DNA of 64,000 bases from Enterobacter bugandensis (GCF_900324475.1 NZ_LT992502.1:1674001-1738000); one strand, 5' to 3'; shown: positions 52,662-61,837, counted from the first letter of the stretch. Notes: generated by a model not told the origin, from the sequence alone. Numbers and translations are program-made.

Positions 52662-53628
52662 AGTAGATAATCAGCCCGGTACCGTCGATAAGCGTCGCGA
52701 TAAACGGCGCGGAGACGACCGCCGGGTCAATGCCGCAGCGCTTGAGCACCATCGGGATCACTGACGACACAATCGCGCTCCAGAGCGTAATGCATACCAG
52801 CGTCAGGCTGACGATAAGCGTGATTTCCAGCCCGATACCCATCATCCAGGCGCGGATGCACCCGGCAATACCGAGCGTCACGGCAATCATCAGCGAGGTG
52901 GTCATCTCTTTGCGCAGCACGCGGCCTACGTCGCGCAAATGCACTTCACCCAGCGCCATGGCGCGCACCAGCGTGGAGGTGATCTGCGTTCCGCTGTTGC
53001 CACCCGTGCCGATCAGCAGCGGAATAAAGAACGCCAGCGCGATGGCAGACTCCAGCGCCTCTTCGAAGTGCTGGATCACCGAGCTGGTGTAGGCTTCCGC
53101 GACAAACAGCAGCAGCAGCCAGACGGAGCGTTTCTTCCACAGGCTGAAGGCGCTGGTTTCCAGATAGGGCTTCTCCAGCGGCAGCGTCGCCCCCTGAAGC
53201 TGGGCGTCTTCGGTGACGTCATCTTCCAGCAGATGGGCGATTTCGCGCTCGGTCAGGCAGCCGACGAGCTTGCCGTGGGTCACCACCGGCACGACGTCCG
53301 CGTCGCCGTGGGCCAGAAGTCCGGCGACATCGGCTCGTTCATCTTCCGGTTTGACCTGCAAAAACTGTGAAATCATCAGGCTTTTAATTGGCTGCACGGT
53401 ATCCGTGACCTGCAATAATTTGCGTACCGCAATCATGCCCGCGAGGCGTCCATGGTCTTCAATAAAAATATGCGACGGAATATCATCGTCTTTTAATTTT
53501 TCGAAGAATTGCTCGCGCGCCAGCGCCACGCATAATGAAACGTCGAGGACAATAAAATCGGTATTCATATATTGCGCGACCGCGCTGTCATTGAATGCCA
53601 GGTTGTGGTTGTGAATAGCGTAAGACAT
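52627..53628 (-). CDS. short MgtE-type magnesium channel (CBS pair plus membrane domain)
   Basis: Starting at MSYAIHNHNLAFNDSAVAQY (AGGGAATTC upstream) gives 333 residues; the longer frame would run into the leader. Residues about 15-150 form a CBS pair (HIFIEDHGRLAGMIAV, VPVVTHGKLVGCLTER) and residues 190-333 the five-helix MgtE channel with GTGGNSGTQITS and the ion-site motif DPAVVSAPFIATLIDGTG. The usual N-terminal superhelical domain of about 130 residues is absent, as in some Gram-negative versions. Probably takes up Mg2+ (or Co2+) under control of the leader RNA upstream. Confidence 0.85.
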   Translation of the reverse strand: MSYAIHNHNLAFNDSAVAQYMNTDFIVLDVSLCVALAREQFFEKLKDDDIPSHIFIEDHGRLAGMIAVRKLLQVTDTVQPIKSLMISQFLQVKPEDERADVAGLLAHGDADVVPVVTHGKLVGCLTEREIAHLLEDDVTEDAQLQGATLPLEKPYLETSAFSLWKKRSVWLLLLFVAEAYTSSVIQHFEEALESAIALAFFIPLLIGTGGNSGTQITSTLVRAMALGEVHLRDVGRVLRKEMTTSLMIAVTLGIAGCIRAWMMGIGLEITLIVSLTLVCITLWSAIVSSVIPMVLKRCGIDPAVVSAPFIATLIDGTGLIIYFKIAQYTLGLE

Positions 53629-53684
53629 AGTGAATTCCCTTTGAATAATAAAATCTCTCAGGGGCGAGCAAGACAGGGCATGTC

Positions 53685-53866
53685 GGAAAGGAGATCCCCA
53701 CGTCCTGGGTTCAGCACTGTACACCGTATCCCGCTAGGGAAGTTATACTGACAAAGCCTTGATTCGACAGTGCCTGTTTTACCCTGTGCCGGTTCTCTCG
53801 AACCCACCAGAGCGATAACGTGTATTTGTACAGGAGCCTCGCCATAACGAGATCGTTGTAAAGCGT
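53685..53866 (-). ncRNA. M-box (ykoK) magnesium riboswitch in the mgtE leader
   Basis: On the minus strand the leader contains CGTTATGGCGAGGCTCCTGT near its 5' end, matching the M-box core GUUAGGUGAGGCUCCU, and GTGTACAGTGCT near its 3' end, matching the conserved AUACAGUGCU. A GGTTC-GAGA-GAACC hairpin with a GNRA loop exists only in the minus-strand sense. GGTGGGTTC can pair with GAACCCA of the 3' part. Family knowledge: M-box RNAs bind Mg2+ and switch off downstream magnesium transporter genes. Exact ends and the expression platform are uncertain. Confidence 0.72.
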
Positions 53867-54012
53867 GAGGAATAATACGCTTGTTTAAATTTATCGCTCA
53901 GGAAATTAAATAATGTTTAAGGAAGGTTTAGGTAAATCTTATTAATAGAATGTTGAGGGTTTATTTAAGGTTATTCCTTTTAAATGGAGGATTAATTAAC
54001 GGGGGAAGGAAA

Positions 54013-54516
54013 ATGGCGTGGTTTGATAATCTGCTGAATCATTTTGCGCTTTATCCGGCACATCTGTTCGCGCTGTTATTCGTAATGGCGCTGAGCAAGT
54101 CCACGGTGCTGATCTCCTCCGTGCTGCCACCCGCCTCGGTGATGCTGCTGGCGGGCATCGGCGTCAGCCAGGGGAGCATGCACCCGGCGCTGGCGTGGCT
54201 CGCCGTGGTGCTGGGGGCAACGGCGGGTTCGGTGCTGAACTACCATATCGGCCAGTTGATGGGGCACACCCGGCTTGTCGCGCGCTTTACGGCGAAGCAT
54301 GCCGCTACGTTTTTACGGGTTCAGCATCAGCTGCAAAAAAACGGTGTCATCGTACTGTTTACGTCGCGCTTTCTGGCGGTGTTGCGTTATGTCGTGCCGC
54401 TGGCGGCGGGGATGCTCAGGCTGAACGCCGTCAAAGTTTACGTCGTCAGCCTGCTTTCCGCCTGTGCATGGGCGGCGCTGTATCTCGGTGCGGTCACCGG
54501 CATCAGCGCCTTTTGA
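54013..54516 (+). CDS. DedA/SNARE-associated family membrane protein
   Basis: Starting at MAWFDNLLNHFALYPAHLFA (GGGGGAAGGAAA upstream) gives 167 residues, short for DedA proteins of about 200. Family features are VLPPASVMLLAGIG and the FTSRFLAVLRYVVPLAAGML stretch, the DedA F/Y-x-x-R-x-x-P-x-x-R-like signature. Known members have roles in lipid carrier flipping and membrane homeostasis. It ends one base before the convergent SDR gene. Confidence 0.75.
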   Translation: MAWFDNLLNHFALYPAHLFALLFVMALSKSTVLISSVLPPASVMLLAGIGVSQGSMHPALAWLAVVLGATAGSVLNYHIGQLMGHTRLVARFTAKHAATFLRVQHQLQKNGVIVLFTSRFLAVLRYVVPLAAGMLRLNAVKVYVVSLLSACAWAALYLGAVTGISAF

Positions 54517-54517
54517 A

Positions 54518-55267
54518 TTACAGACTCCCCATTCCGCCGTCCACCAGCAGCTCCGTTCCTACCGTGTAGCTCGACTCGTCGGACGCCAGATAGAGCGCGG
54601 CTTTTGCCAGCTCCGTCGTCGAGCCCATTCTGCCGAGCGGCACCAGCTTGATGATCTCCGCCATCATCGCGTTAAGCGTCTCTTCGCTTAAGCCCGTCTT
54701 CGTAAATGCCGGCGTTTCCACCGGACCGGGGCTCAACCCGTTGACGCGGATCCCGCGCGGCAGCAGCTCCGCCGACAGCGTGCGCGCCAGCGACAGGAGG
54801 GCGGCCTTGCTCGCGGCATACACGCTGCTGGTGGGCAGGCCGATGCGTGCGCTCACGGAGCCGCAGAGGATCACCGACGACGGGTTATTCAGCAGCGGCA
54901 GCAGCGCCTGAATTAAAAAGAACGGGCCCTTCAGGTTGATGCCCATCAGGCGGTCCCACGCATCCTCCTGCCAGGCTTCCAGCGGCGCGTGCGTCACGTC
55001 GCCAGCGTTGAGAAACACTGCGTCCAGGCGTGGCCAGCGAGCGGCGAGAGTTTCCGCCAGCGCTTTTTGCGACGCGATATCGCCTGCGTCGGTTGGAATC
55101 ACCCAGGCCTTATCGCCCAGAATGCGCTCTGCTTCGGCGAGGGTGTCCGGGTTGCGTCCGGTCACGGCGACGCGCGCCCCTTCGGCGATAAACGCCTGCG
55201 CGGTGGCAAGACCAATGCCGCTGGTACCGCCGGTAATCAGCGTATATTTATCGGTTAAACGACCCAT
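54518..55267 (-). CDS. short-chain dehydrogenase/reductase
   Basis: Starting at MGRLTDKYTLITGGTSGIGL (GGAGAAGAAC upstream) gives 249 residues. Classical SDR features are present: TGGTSGIG at residues 10-17, the structural LNAGD segment, catalytic Ser in ILCGSVSARIG and Tyr-x3-Lys in SVYAASKAAL. Substrate unknown. It is divergent from an HxlR-type regulator, with an operator-like inverted repeat between them, so it is probably that regulator's target. Confidence 0.88.
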   Translation of the reverse strand: MGRLTDKYTLITGGTSGIGLATAQAFIAEGARVAVTGRNPDTLAEAERILGDKAWVIPTDAGDIASQKALAETLAARWPRLDAVFLNAGDVTHAPLEAWQEDAWDRLMGINLKGPFFLIQALLPLLNNPSSVILCGSVSARIGLPTSSVYAASKAALLSLARTLSAELLPRGIRVNGLSPGPVETPAFTKTGLSEETLNAMMAEIIKLVPLGRMGSTTELAKAALYLASDESSYTVGTELLVDGGMGSL

Positions 55268-55309
55268 GTTCTTCTCCTGAAATGTCACTGGAGAAAGCAC
55301 TATAGAAAC

Positions 55310-55350
55310 GTTAGTATCGAAAGGAAACCAGGTACCAAATGGATACTAAC
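55310..55350. promoter_or_regulatory. inverted repeat between the SDR gene and its HxlR regulator
   Basis: GTTAGTATC at 55310-55318 and GATACTAAC at 55342-55350 form a perfect 9-base inverted repeat with 23 bases between. Placement in the divergent promoter region suggests the HxlR-protein operator. Confidence 0.65.
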
Positions 55351-55367
55351 GAGGCAAGAGGTGTGCT

Positions 55368-55727
55368 ATGGCAGAAATGCTGGAGGTGTGCTGCGAAAAA
55401 AAATCTGAGGCGTATACCTGCCCGATGACGCAGTTTGTCAACCTGATATCCGGTAAATGGGCGATCCCCATTCTCTATCGCCTGATTGTGTTCAACACGC
55501 CTGTACGCTTTGGCGATCTGCTGCGTGCCGCTGCCCCCATCACGCAGAAAGAGCTGACGAAGCAGCTCCGCCTGTTTGAGCAGCGCGGGCTGGTGACGCG
55601 GACGGTCTACCCGGAGATCCCCCCGCGCGTGGAGTATCAAATTACCGAGCTGGGGTTAACCCTCCAGGATGCGCTCTCGCCGCTGGCCGCCTGGATGAGC
55701 GAGTACGGCGACCAGCTTGAGCGTTAG
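55368..55727 (+). CDS. HxlR-family transcriptional regulator
   Basis: The 119-residue winged-helix protein has the HxlR pattern: a Cys-containing N-terminus (CPMTQFVNLISGKWAIPILY), FGDLLRAAAPITQKELTKQLRLFEQRGLV and a wing VYPEIPPRVEYQITELG. Such proteins often sense reactive electrophiles or oxidants through the N-terminal cysteine. It is divergent from the SDR gene at 54518. Confidence 0.87.
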   Translation: MAEMLEVCCEKKSEAYTCPMTQFVNLISGKWAIPILYRLIVFNTPVRFGDLLRAAAPITQKELTKQLRLFEQRGLVTRTVYPEIPPRVEYQITELGLTLQDALSPLAAWMSEYGDQLER

Positions 55728-55728
55728 G

Positions 55729-56526
55729 CTACTGTTTCACGTAGCGCGGTGCCGGAACCCCGGTGCGCGCGCTGTTAAACAGCTCAAGGCGTGCCGCTTC
55801 GTAGCGATCCCACAGGGCGGCGTCATGCATCGGCGGAATAGTGATCTGTTCGCCCTGATCCAGACCCGCCAGTGACGCATCGACCATATCGTCGGTGGTC
55901 ATCACCGACCCTTCCGGCAGATCGTTCACCGTAACCCCTGAATGGCTCCAGATCTCCGTCGCCGTCGCGGCGGGCAGCACGGCCTGAATGTGCACGCTGC
56001 TATCGGCAAATTCTTCCTGCAGTCCGCGGGTAAAGCTCAGTACCCAGGCTTTGGTGGCGCTGTACAGCGCGCTGCCCGCACGGACATGGAGCGATAACAC
56101 CGAGGCGATATTGATCAGCGTCCCGCGATTGTTCTGCGCCAGGCGGGGCAGGATGGCGTAGGTCAGACGCATCAGCGCCGTGGTGTTGAGGGTGTTGATG
56201 GCCTGATGCTGCGCCACATCGCCCGCGAGGAACGGGGCCATCTGCGCGGTGCCCGCGTTGTTTACCAGCGTATCGATGGCGGTATTGTGACGCAGTTCAT
56301 TTTCCACGGCGCGGATCCCGGCTTCATCGCTGAGATCGGCCACCAGTATAGCGACGGCCACGCCATAGCGCGCGCGCAGGTCGGCGGCGAGGGTTTTCAG
56401 GCGATCCTCGCGGCGGGCGACCAGGACCAGGTTAGCGCCGCGCGCGGCCAGGCGATCGGCATAGACGGCCCCGATCCCGGAAGAGGCGCCGGTAATTAAG
56501 GCGGTGGTGATTTGCGTAGTCATCAT
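55729..56526 (-). CDS. short-chain dehydrogenase/reductase
   Basis: The 265-residue classical SDR has TGASSGIGAVYADRLAARG near the start, NNAGTA, Ser in NIASVLSLH and Tyr-x3-Lys in ALYSATKAWVLSFTRGL. It begins with two Met codons, either of which may be the start. Two copies of an operator-like 17-base element lie upstream, shared with the HxlR-type gene at 56649. Substrate unknown. Confidence 0.87.
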   Translation of the reverse strand: MMTTQITTALITGASSGIGAVYADRLAARGANLVLVARREDRLKTLAADLRARYGVAVAILVADLSDEAGIRAVENELRHNTAIDTLVNNAGTAQMAPFLAGDVAQHQAINTLNTTALMRLTYAILPRLAQNNRGTLINIASVLSLHVRAGSALYSATKAWVLSFTRGLQEEFADSSVHIQAVLPAATATEIWSHSGVTVNDLPEGSVMTTDDMVDASLAGLDQGEQITIPPMHDAALWDRYEAARLELFNSARTGVPAPRYVKQ

Positions 56527-56555
56527 GTGTTATCTCAAAGCAAAGTGGGTTATTT

Positions 56556-56572
56556 GGTTTCAATATGAAACT
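56556..56572. promoter_or_regulatory. HxlR-type operator 1 before the SDR gene
   Basis: GGTTTCAATATGAAACT is a near-perfect palindrome, related to the sites at 56593 and 57115. Confidence 0.6.
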
Positions 56573-56592
56573 GAATTAACTCTCTGCTATTT

Positions 56593-56609
56593 GGTTTTAT
56601 AATGCAACT
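56593..56609. promoter_or_regulatory. HxlR-type operator 2 before the SDR gene
   Basis: GGTTTTATAATGCAACT matches the same 17-base pattern, 37 bases from operator 1. Confidence 0.5.
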
Positions 56610-56648
56610 ATTTTGCCGGGCATTTTGTGCTTTTGCCGTTGGGAACGA

Positions 56649-57092
56649 TCAGGAGGGGAGTTTAGCCACGATCTCTTCAGGCGTCAGTTCGCGCCCATCG
56701 TCGGCGATAAGCGCCAGTTTACGCAGGGGTTTGCGCTGTTCGCTATCGACGAGAACGGTGCCGCATTCGTTTTCCGCGAACAAAAATTCATTGCCCCACT
56801 GGGAGAGAGCAACCAGCACCGTCTGGAGCGCGCGTCCCTTGTCGGTCAGAACGTATTCCTGCCAGGCGCTGCCGTCGGAGGCGGGCTGAAGCCGGAGGAT
56901 GCCTTCATCGACCAGCAGCTTCAGCCGCGAGGTGAGCATGTTTTTTGCGATACCGAGGCTTTTCTGAAACTCGCCGAAGCGTTTAATCCCGCGCAGCGCG
57001 TCGCGAACGATCAGCAGCGACCACCAGTCGCCAATGATATCCAGCGAACGGGCGACGGGGCAGGTGCTCTCTTCAAGGCGGGTGCGTTTCAC
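56649..57092 (-). CDS. HxlR-family transcriptional regulator
   Basis: The 147-residue protein has CPVARSLDIIGDWWSLLIVR, the classical HxlR opening, then FGEFQKSLGIAKNMLTSRLKLLVDEGIL. It has about 30 more C-terminal residues than the other HxlR protein in this window. It is on the same strand as, and upstream of, the SDR gene at 55729. The same operator motif precedes both genes, so autoregulation plus SDR control is likely. Confidence 0.87.
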   Translation of the reverse strand: MKRTRLEESTCPVARSLDIIGDWWSLLIVRDALRGIKRFGEFQKSLGIAKNMLTSRLKLLVDEGILRLQPASDGSAWQEYVLTDKGRALQTVLVALSQWGNEFLFAENECGTVLVDSEQRKPLRKLALIADDGRELTPEEIVAKLPS

Positions 57093-57114
57093 GGTCAGGT
57101 CTCCGGTGGGGTAT

Positions 57115-57131
57115 GGTTTTATTATAAAACT
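57115..57131. promoter_or_regulatory. HxlR-type operator 3 before the regulator gene
   Basis: GGTTTTATTATAAAACT is a palindrome matching the two sites before the SDR gene, 23 bases upstream of the regulator start. Confidence 0.6.
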
Positions 57132-57244
57132 AATTAGCGCCCACCGTAAGCACGTTAATCATCAGTTTGAGAAATGCTTCCCGAAAAAACTGTCACGAAT
57201 CTGTCACACTCCCTGGAACATTAAAAAAACGTGAGGAACGAGGG

Positions 57245-58486
57245 ATGAGAAAAGCACTACTCGCAGTGGCCGTGGCAGGTACCCTTTCAATGACCTTTGG
57301 GGCACAGGCGCAGGAGACGCCGAAAGGCTATCAGCTAGAGCAGGTGTTAATCATGAGCCGTCACAACCTGCGCGCGCCGCTCGCTAACAACGGCAGCGTG
57401 CTGGAGCAGTCCACGCCGAAGCAGTGGCCGGAGTGGGACGTGCCGGGCGGTCAGCTCACCACCAAAGGCGGCGTGCTGGAAGTCTATATGGGCCATTACA
57501 TGCGCGAGTGGCTGGCAGAGCAGGGGATGGTGAAGACGGGAGAGTGTCCGCCAGCGGATAGCGTTTATGCTTACGCCAACAGCCTGCAGCGTACTGTCGC
57601 CACCGCGCAGTTCTTTATCACCGGCGCGTTCCCGGGCTGCGACGTACCCGTGCATCATCAGGAAAAAATGGGCACCATGGATCCGACCTTTAATCCGGTG
57701 ATTACCGATAACTCGCCGGAATTCCGCGAAAAAGCACTCAAGGCGATGGAGTCCGAGCGGCAGAAAATGCAGCTTGGTGAAAGCTATAAGCTGCTGGAGC
57801 AGATGACGAACTACGCTGACTCTCCGTCCTGCAAAGAGAAAAAGGTCTGCTCGCTGGCAGACGCGAAAGATACCTTTAGCGCCGACTATGAAAAAGAGCC
57901 TGGCGTATCCGGGCCGCTGAAGGTGGGTAACTCGCTGGTGGATGCGTTCACGCTGCAGTATTACGAAGGGTTTCCGGCCGACCAGGTGGCCTGGGGTGAA
58001 ATCAAGACCGACCAGCAGTGGCGCGTGCTGTCGAAGCTGAAGAACGGCTATCAGGACTCGCTGTTTACCTCCACCGAGGTGGCGCAAAACGTGGCGAAGC
58101 CGCTGGTGAAATATATTGATAAAACGCTGGTCACCGAACAGGCGAAAGCACCTAAGATTACTCTGCTGGTAGGGCACGATTCGAACATCGCTTCACTGCT
58201 CACCGCGCTGGATTTCAAGCCGTATCAGCTGCATGACCAGCAGGAACGGACCCCGATCGGCGGCAAGATTGTCTTCCAGCGTTGGCACGACAAAAACAGC
58301 AATCAGGAGCTGATGAAAATTGAGTATGTCTACCAGAGCGCGGAGCAGCTGCGCAACGCCAGCGTGCTGTCATTGCAGTCACCCGCGCAGCGCGTGACGC
58401 TGGAGCTGAAGGGCTGTCCGGTGGACGCGAACGGCTTCTGTCCGGTTGATAAATTCAATGCGGTCATGAATAACGCGGCGAAGTAA
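57245..58486 (+). CDS. agp: Agp, periplasmic glucose-1-phosphatase
   Basis: Starting at [20 protein letters not shown] gives 413 residues, the E. coli length, with a signal peptide ending AQA. It is a histidine acid phosphatase with SRHNLRAP (nucleophile His40) near the start and the proton donor pair in [10 protein letters not shown] near residue 310. Reaction: hydrolysis of glucose 1-phosphate in the periplasm; the enzyme also has limited phytase activity. Confidence 0.96.
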   Translation: MRKALLAVAVAGTLSMTFGAQAQETPKGYQLEQVLIMSRHNLRAPLANNGSVLEQSTPKQWPEWDVPGGQLTTKGGVLEVYMGHYMREWLAEQGMVKTGECPPADSVYAYANSLQRTVATAQFFITGAFPGCDVPVHHQEKMGTMDPTFNPVITDNSPEFREKALKAMESERQKMQLGESYKLLEQMTNYADSPSCKEKKVCSLADAKDTFSADYEKEPGVSGPLKVGNSLVDAFTLQYYEGFPADQVAWGEIKTDQQWRVLSKLKNGYQDSLFTSTEVAQNVAKPLVKYIDKTLVTEQAKAPKITLLVGHDSNIASLLTALDFKPYQLHDQQERTPIGGKIVFQRWHDKNSNQELMKIEYVYQSAEQLRNASVLSLQSPAQRVTLELKGCPVDANGFCPVDKFNAVMNNAAK

Positions 58487-58493
58487 AAGAGAA

Positions 58494-58515
58494 CCCCCCG
58501 CTGCGGCGGGGGGAA
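58494..58515. terminator. hairpin between agp and yccJ
   Basis: CCCCCCGC-TGCG-GCGGGGGG is a very stable stem between convergent genes; it lacks a long T run on either side. Confidence 0.65.
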
Positions 58516-58519
58516 ACGC

Positions 58520-58747
58520 TTAGACGTTTTTACGTTCGATGGTTTGCTCGCCCCAGAAGAGCGAGTCTTTGTCCGTTTTTTCGAAGGCGCGAATCAGCAC
58601 TTCATCGTTGCCTTCTTCCCAAATCTGCTCGGCCAGCTTTTCGTCGTAGTTCGCGACTTCAAAGATGGCTTCGGCAATCTCCGGAGAGGTGTTGCGTAAA
58701 CTTGCCCATTCGCCCACGTGGTGAGCTTTGGATTCCTGTGTTGGCAT
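58520..58747 (-). CDS. yccJ: YccJ, small stress-associated protein
   Basis: The 75-residue protein is the same length as E. coli YccJ, starting [20 protein letters not shown] and ending [11 protein letters not shown]. The function is not known. It follows wrbA by 18 bases and in E. coli both are under stationary-phase control. Confidence 0.95.
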   Translation of the reverse strand: MPTQESKAHHVGEWASLRNTSPEIAEAIFEVANYDEKLAEQIWEEGNDEVLIRAFEKTDKDSLFWGEQTIERKNV

Positions 58748-58765
58748 ACTTTTCCTCCTGTTGGG

Positions 58766-59752
<987 letters not shown>

Positions 59753-59923
59753 ATGGCAAACCATCGTGGTGGTTCAGGTAATTTCGCTGAAGACCGTGAA
59801 AGAGCATCAGAAGCAGGTCGTAAAGGTGGCCAGTCTAGCGGGGGTAACTTCAAGAACGACCCTCAGCGCGCATCAGAGGCTGGTAAAAAAGGGGGTAAAA
59901 ATAGCCACGGCAGCAATAAGTAG
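59753..59923 (+). CDS. ymdF: YmdF, KGG-repeat stress protein
   Basis: The 56-residue ORF, too short for the usual cut-off, starts MANHRGGSGNFAEDRERASE. It has two copies of the KGG (general stress, con-10-like) motif, AGRKGGQSSGGNFKNDPQRASE and AGKKGG (second copy ends NSHGSNK). RBS is TGGAGGTTAG. Homologues YmdF, YciG and YjdJ-type proteins are RpoS-dependent. A terminator follows 19 bases later. Confidence 0.93.
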   Translation: MANHRGGSGNFAEDRERASEAGRKGGQSSGGNFKNDPQRASEAGKKGGKNSHGSNK

Positions 59924-59942
59924 TACGCCGGGTTGACTCCCT

Positions 59943-59968
59943 GCCGCCGGGTTTCCCGGCGGTTTTTT
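59943..59968 (+). terminator. terminator after ymdF
   Basis: CCGCCGGG-TTT-CCCGGCGG is followed by TTTTTTT. Confidence 0.93.
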
Positions 59969-60039
59969 TATGTCTGCAACATTGAACTGTAACCAAAGGC
60001 AACGCACACTACAGAATTGATCTCACTTGTTGGTGTCGC

Positions 60040-60957
60040 ATGTCCGTCTCACGCTTTAAATTCTCCATAAAACCGCAGGAAGCCATCCTTATTCTCATCA
60101 CCATGTTCTGGGGCGGGACCTTTCTTGCCGTCCAGTACGCGGTGACCCTCAGCGATCCGTTCTTTTTTGTCGGCCTGCGCTTTGCGACGGCGGCGATAGC
60201 CGTGGGGCTGATCTCCCTTAAAACGCTGCGGGGTCTGTCGCTGAAGGAACTCAAGGCCGGCGTGGCGATTGGAGTTGCGATAGCGATGGGCTACAGCCTG
60301 CAGACGTGGGGATTGCAGACCATCTCCAGCAGCAAATCCGCTTTTATTACCGCCATGTACGTGCCGCTGGTGCCGCTGCTGCAATGGTTATGCCTCGGGC
60401 GGCTACCGGGGCTGATGTCCTGCATTGGCATCGTGCTGGCGTTTATCGGCCTGATTTTATTAGCCGGGCCGGAAAATAACCTGCTGGCGCTGGGGCCGGG
60501 CGAGATCATTACCCTCGTCGGGGCCATTGCCATCGCGGCGGAAATTATTCTGATCAGCGCCTGGGCTGGGAAAGTGGACGTCAAGCGCGTGACGGTGGTG
60601 CAGCTCGCAACGGCGTCGCTGGTGGCCTTCGCGACGATGGTGCCAGCCGGGGAATCCGTGCCGCCGATGTCCACGGGGCTGGTGGTGGTCGCGCTGGGGC
60701 TTGGCATCTTCAGCGCCATTATCCAGGTGACCATGAACTGGGCGCAGCGCAGCGTATCGCCAACGCGAGCGACGGTGATCTACACCGGTGAACCGGTCTG
60801 GGCGGGGATTTTCGGACGACTGGCCGGCGAGCGTTTACCGCTGCTGGCGCTGGTGGGCGCGGCGTTTATTGTCGCCGGGGTGCTGGTGAGCGAACTAAAG
60901 CTCAGAAAGCGGGGGCGTGAAGCGAGTCATTTGACTGCTGAAAAAGGTTTAGATTGA
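60040..60957 (+). CDS. EamA/DMT-family inner-membrane transporter
   Basis: The 305-residue protein has ten hydrophobic helices arranged as two EamA repeats; repeat 1 opens with LILITMFWGGTFLAVQYAV and repeat 2 includes YTGEPVWAGIFGRLAGE. It is a drug/metabolite exporter of unknown substrate. It is transcribed alone between ymdF and the toxin-antitoxin pair. Confidence 0.87.
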   Translation: MSVSRFKFSIKPQEAILILITMFWGGTFLAVQYAVTLSDPFFFVGLRFATAAIAVGLISLKTLRGLSLKELKAGVAIGVAIAMGYSLQTWGLQTISSSKSAFITAMYVPLVPLLQWLCLGRLPGLMSCIGIVLAFIGLILLAGPENNLLALGPGEIITLVGAIAIAAEIILISAWAGKVDVKRVTVVQLATASLVAFATMVPAGESVPPMSTGLVVVALGLGIFSAIIQVTMNWAQRSVSPTRATVIYTGEPVWAGIFGRLAGERLPLLALVGAAFIVAGVLVSELKLRKRGREASHLTAEKGLD

Positions 60958-60983
60958 AAAAAAGCGCAACGTTACTTAGGATA

Positions 60984-61004
60984 TGTACGGATTAAAACCG
61001 TACA
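60984..61004. promoter_or_regulatory. operator-like palindrome before the AtaR-type antitoxin
   Basis: TGTACGG-N7-CCGTACA is a perfect 7-base inverted repeat 15 bases before the antitoxin start. It fits autoregulation by the ribbon-helix-helix antitoxin. Confidence 0.65.
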
Positions 61005-61018
61005 CGGTGATGTAAACC

Positions 61019-61288
61019 ATGCCAGCACTTAAAAAACAGCGTATCGATCTTCGCTTAACGGACGAAGACAAAACAATGATTGAAGAAGCGGCGGCGATGA
61101 CGAATCAAACGATCACCCAGTTTATGGTGAACAGTGCGTCAGAGCGTGCTGCAGAGGTCATCGAGCAGCACCGTCGTCTCGTGTTAAACGAAGCCTCCTG
61201 GAATGCGGTGATGGATGCTATCGACAATCCGCCAGAGCCAAATGAACGCCTCAAGCGAGCGGCAAAACGTCTTCGAAACATGGAGTGA
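61019..61288 (+). CDS. ataR: AtaR-type DUF1778 antitoxin
   Basis: The 89-residue protein begins MPALKKQRIDLRLTDEDKTM, a ribbon-helix-helix DNA-binding domain, followed by a helical toxin-binding tail (LNEASWNAVMDAIDNPPEPN). It matches E. coli AtaR closely as I recall it. Family knowledge: DUF1778 antitoxins bind and neutralise the GNAT toxin encoded next and repress the operon. The toxin start lies 6 bases after its stop. Confidence 0.88.
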   Translation: MPALKKQRIDLRLTDEDKTMIEEAAAMTNQTITQFMVNSASERAAEVIEQHRRLVLNEASWNAVMDAIDNPPEPNERLKRAAKRLRNME

Positions 61289-61294
61289 AGCGTC

Positions 61295-61816
61295 TTGGCA
61301 AATCTCACGATTGAAATGTTTTCAGAGGGAACCGACTATGATTTCGGGGATTTTGATTGTGGTGAACCCTCGCTAAATGCCTTCCTGAGAGAACACCTGG
61401 TACGCCAGCACAATGGACGTATTCTACGAGCCTACCTGCTTAAAGAGCGCGACCATCCGCGCGTGCTGGGCTATTACACGCTATCGGGAAGTTGCTTTGA
61501 GAGAGCGATGCTTCCTTCTAAGACCCAGCAGCGTCGGATCCCTTATCTCAACGTACCCAGCGTGACGCTGGGACGTCTGGCTATTCATAAAGAACTACAG
61601 GGAAACGAGTGGGGAACAACGCTTGTTGCACACGCTATGCGGGTGGTTTACCTGGCGTCGCAGGCTGTGGGAGTACATGGAATATTTGTTGATGCCCTTA
61701 GCGAGCAGGCTAAACGATTTTATCTGAAGCTGGGGTTCATCCCGCTGGCAGGCGAAAACAGCCATTCTTTGTTCTTCCCGACAAAAGCTATCGAACGACT
61801 GTTTGAGCAGGCGTGA
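61295..61816 (+). CDS. ataT: AtaT/TacT-type GNAT acetyltransferase toxin
   Basis: The 173-residue protein starts at TTG (MANLTIEMFS), judged from alignment to AtaT; an ATG seven codons later is the alternative. It has the AtaT layout: FDCGEPSLNAFL, HLVRQHNGRILRAYLL, NVPSVTLGRLAIHKEL and catalytic Tyr143 in RFYLKLGFIPL. Family knowledge: these toxins acetylate aminoacyl-tRNA (initiator Met-tRNA for AtaT) and stop translation. The acetyl-CoA loop reads LQGNEWGT where relatives have Q-G-x-G-W-G: the central glycine is glutamate, which might weaken activity. Confidence 0.87.
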   Translation: MANLTIEMFSEGTDYDFGDFDCGEPSLNAFLREHLVRQHNGRILRAYLLKERDHPRVLGYYTLSGSCFERAMLPSKTQQRRIPYLNVPSVTLGRLAIHKELQGNEWGTTLVAHAMRVVYLASQAVGVHGIFVDALSEQAKRFYLKLGFIPLAGENSHSLFFPTKAIERLFEQA

Positions 61817-61837
61817 TCGCTCTTAAGGAGCATGCAG

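Noticed and set aside
59780..59923. Repeated GGT-AAA-rich stretch resembling a short tandem repeat array
   Set aside because: It is the internal KGG-motif repetition of the ymdF coding sequence, not a CRISPR array; no CRISPR-like repeat-spacer pattern occurs in the window.
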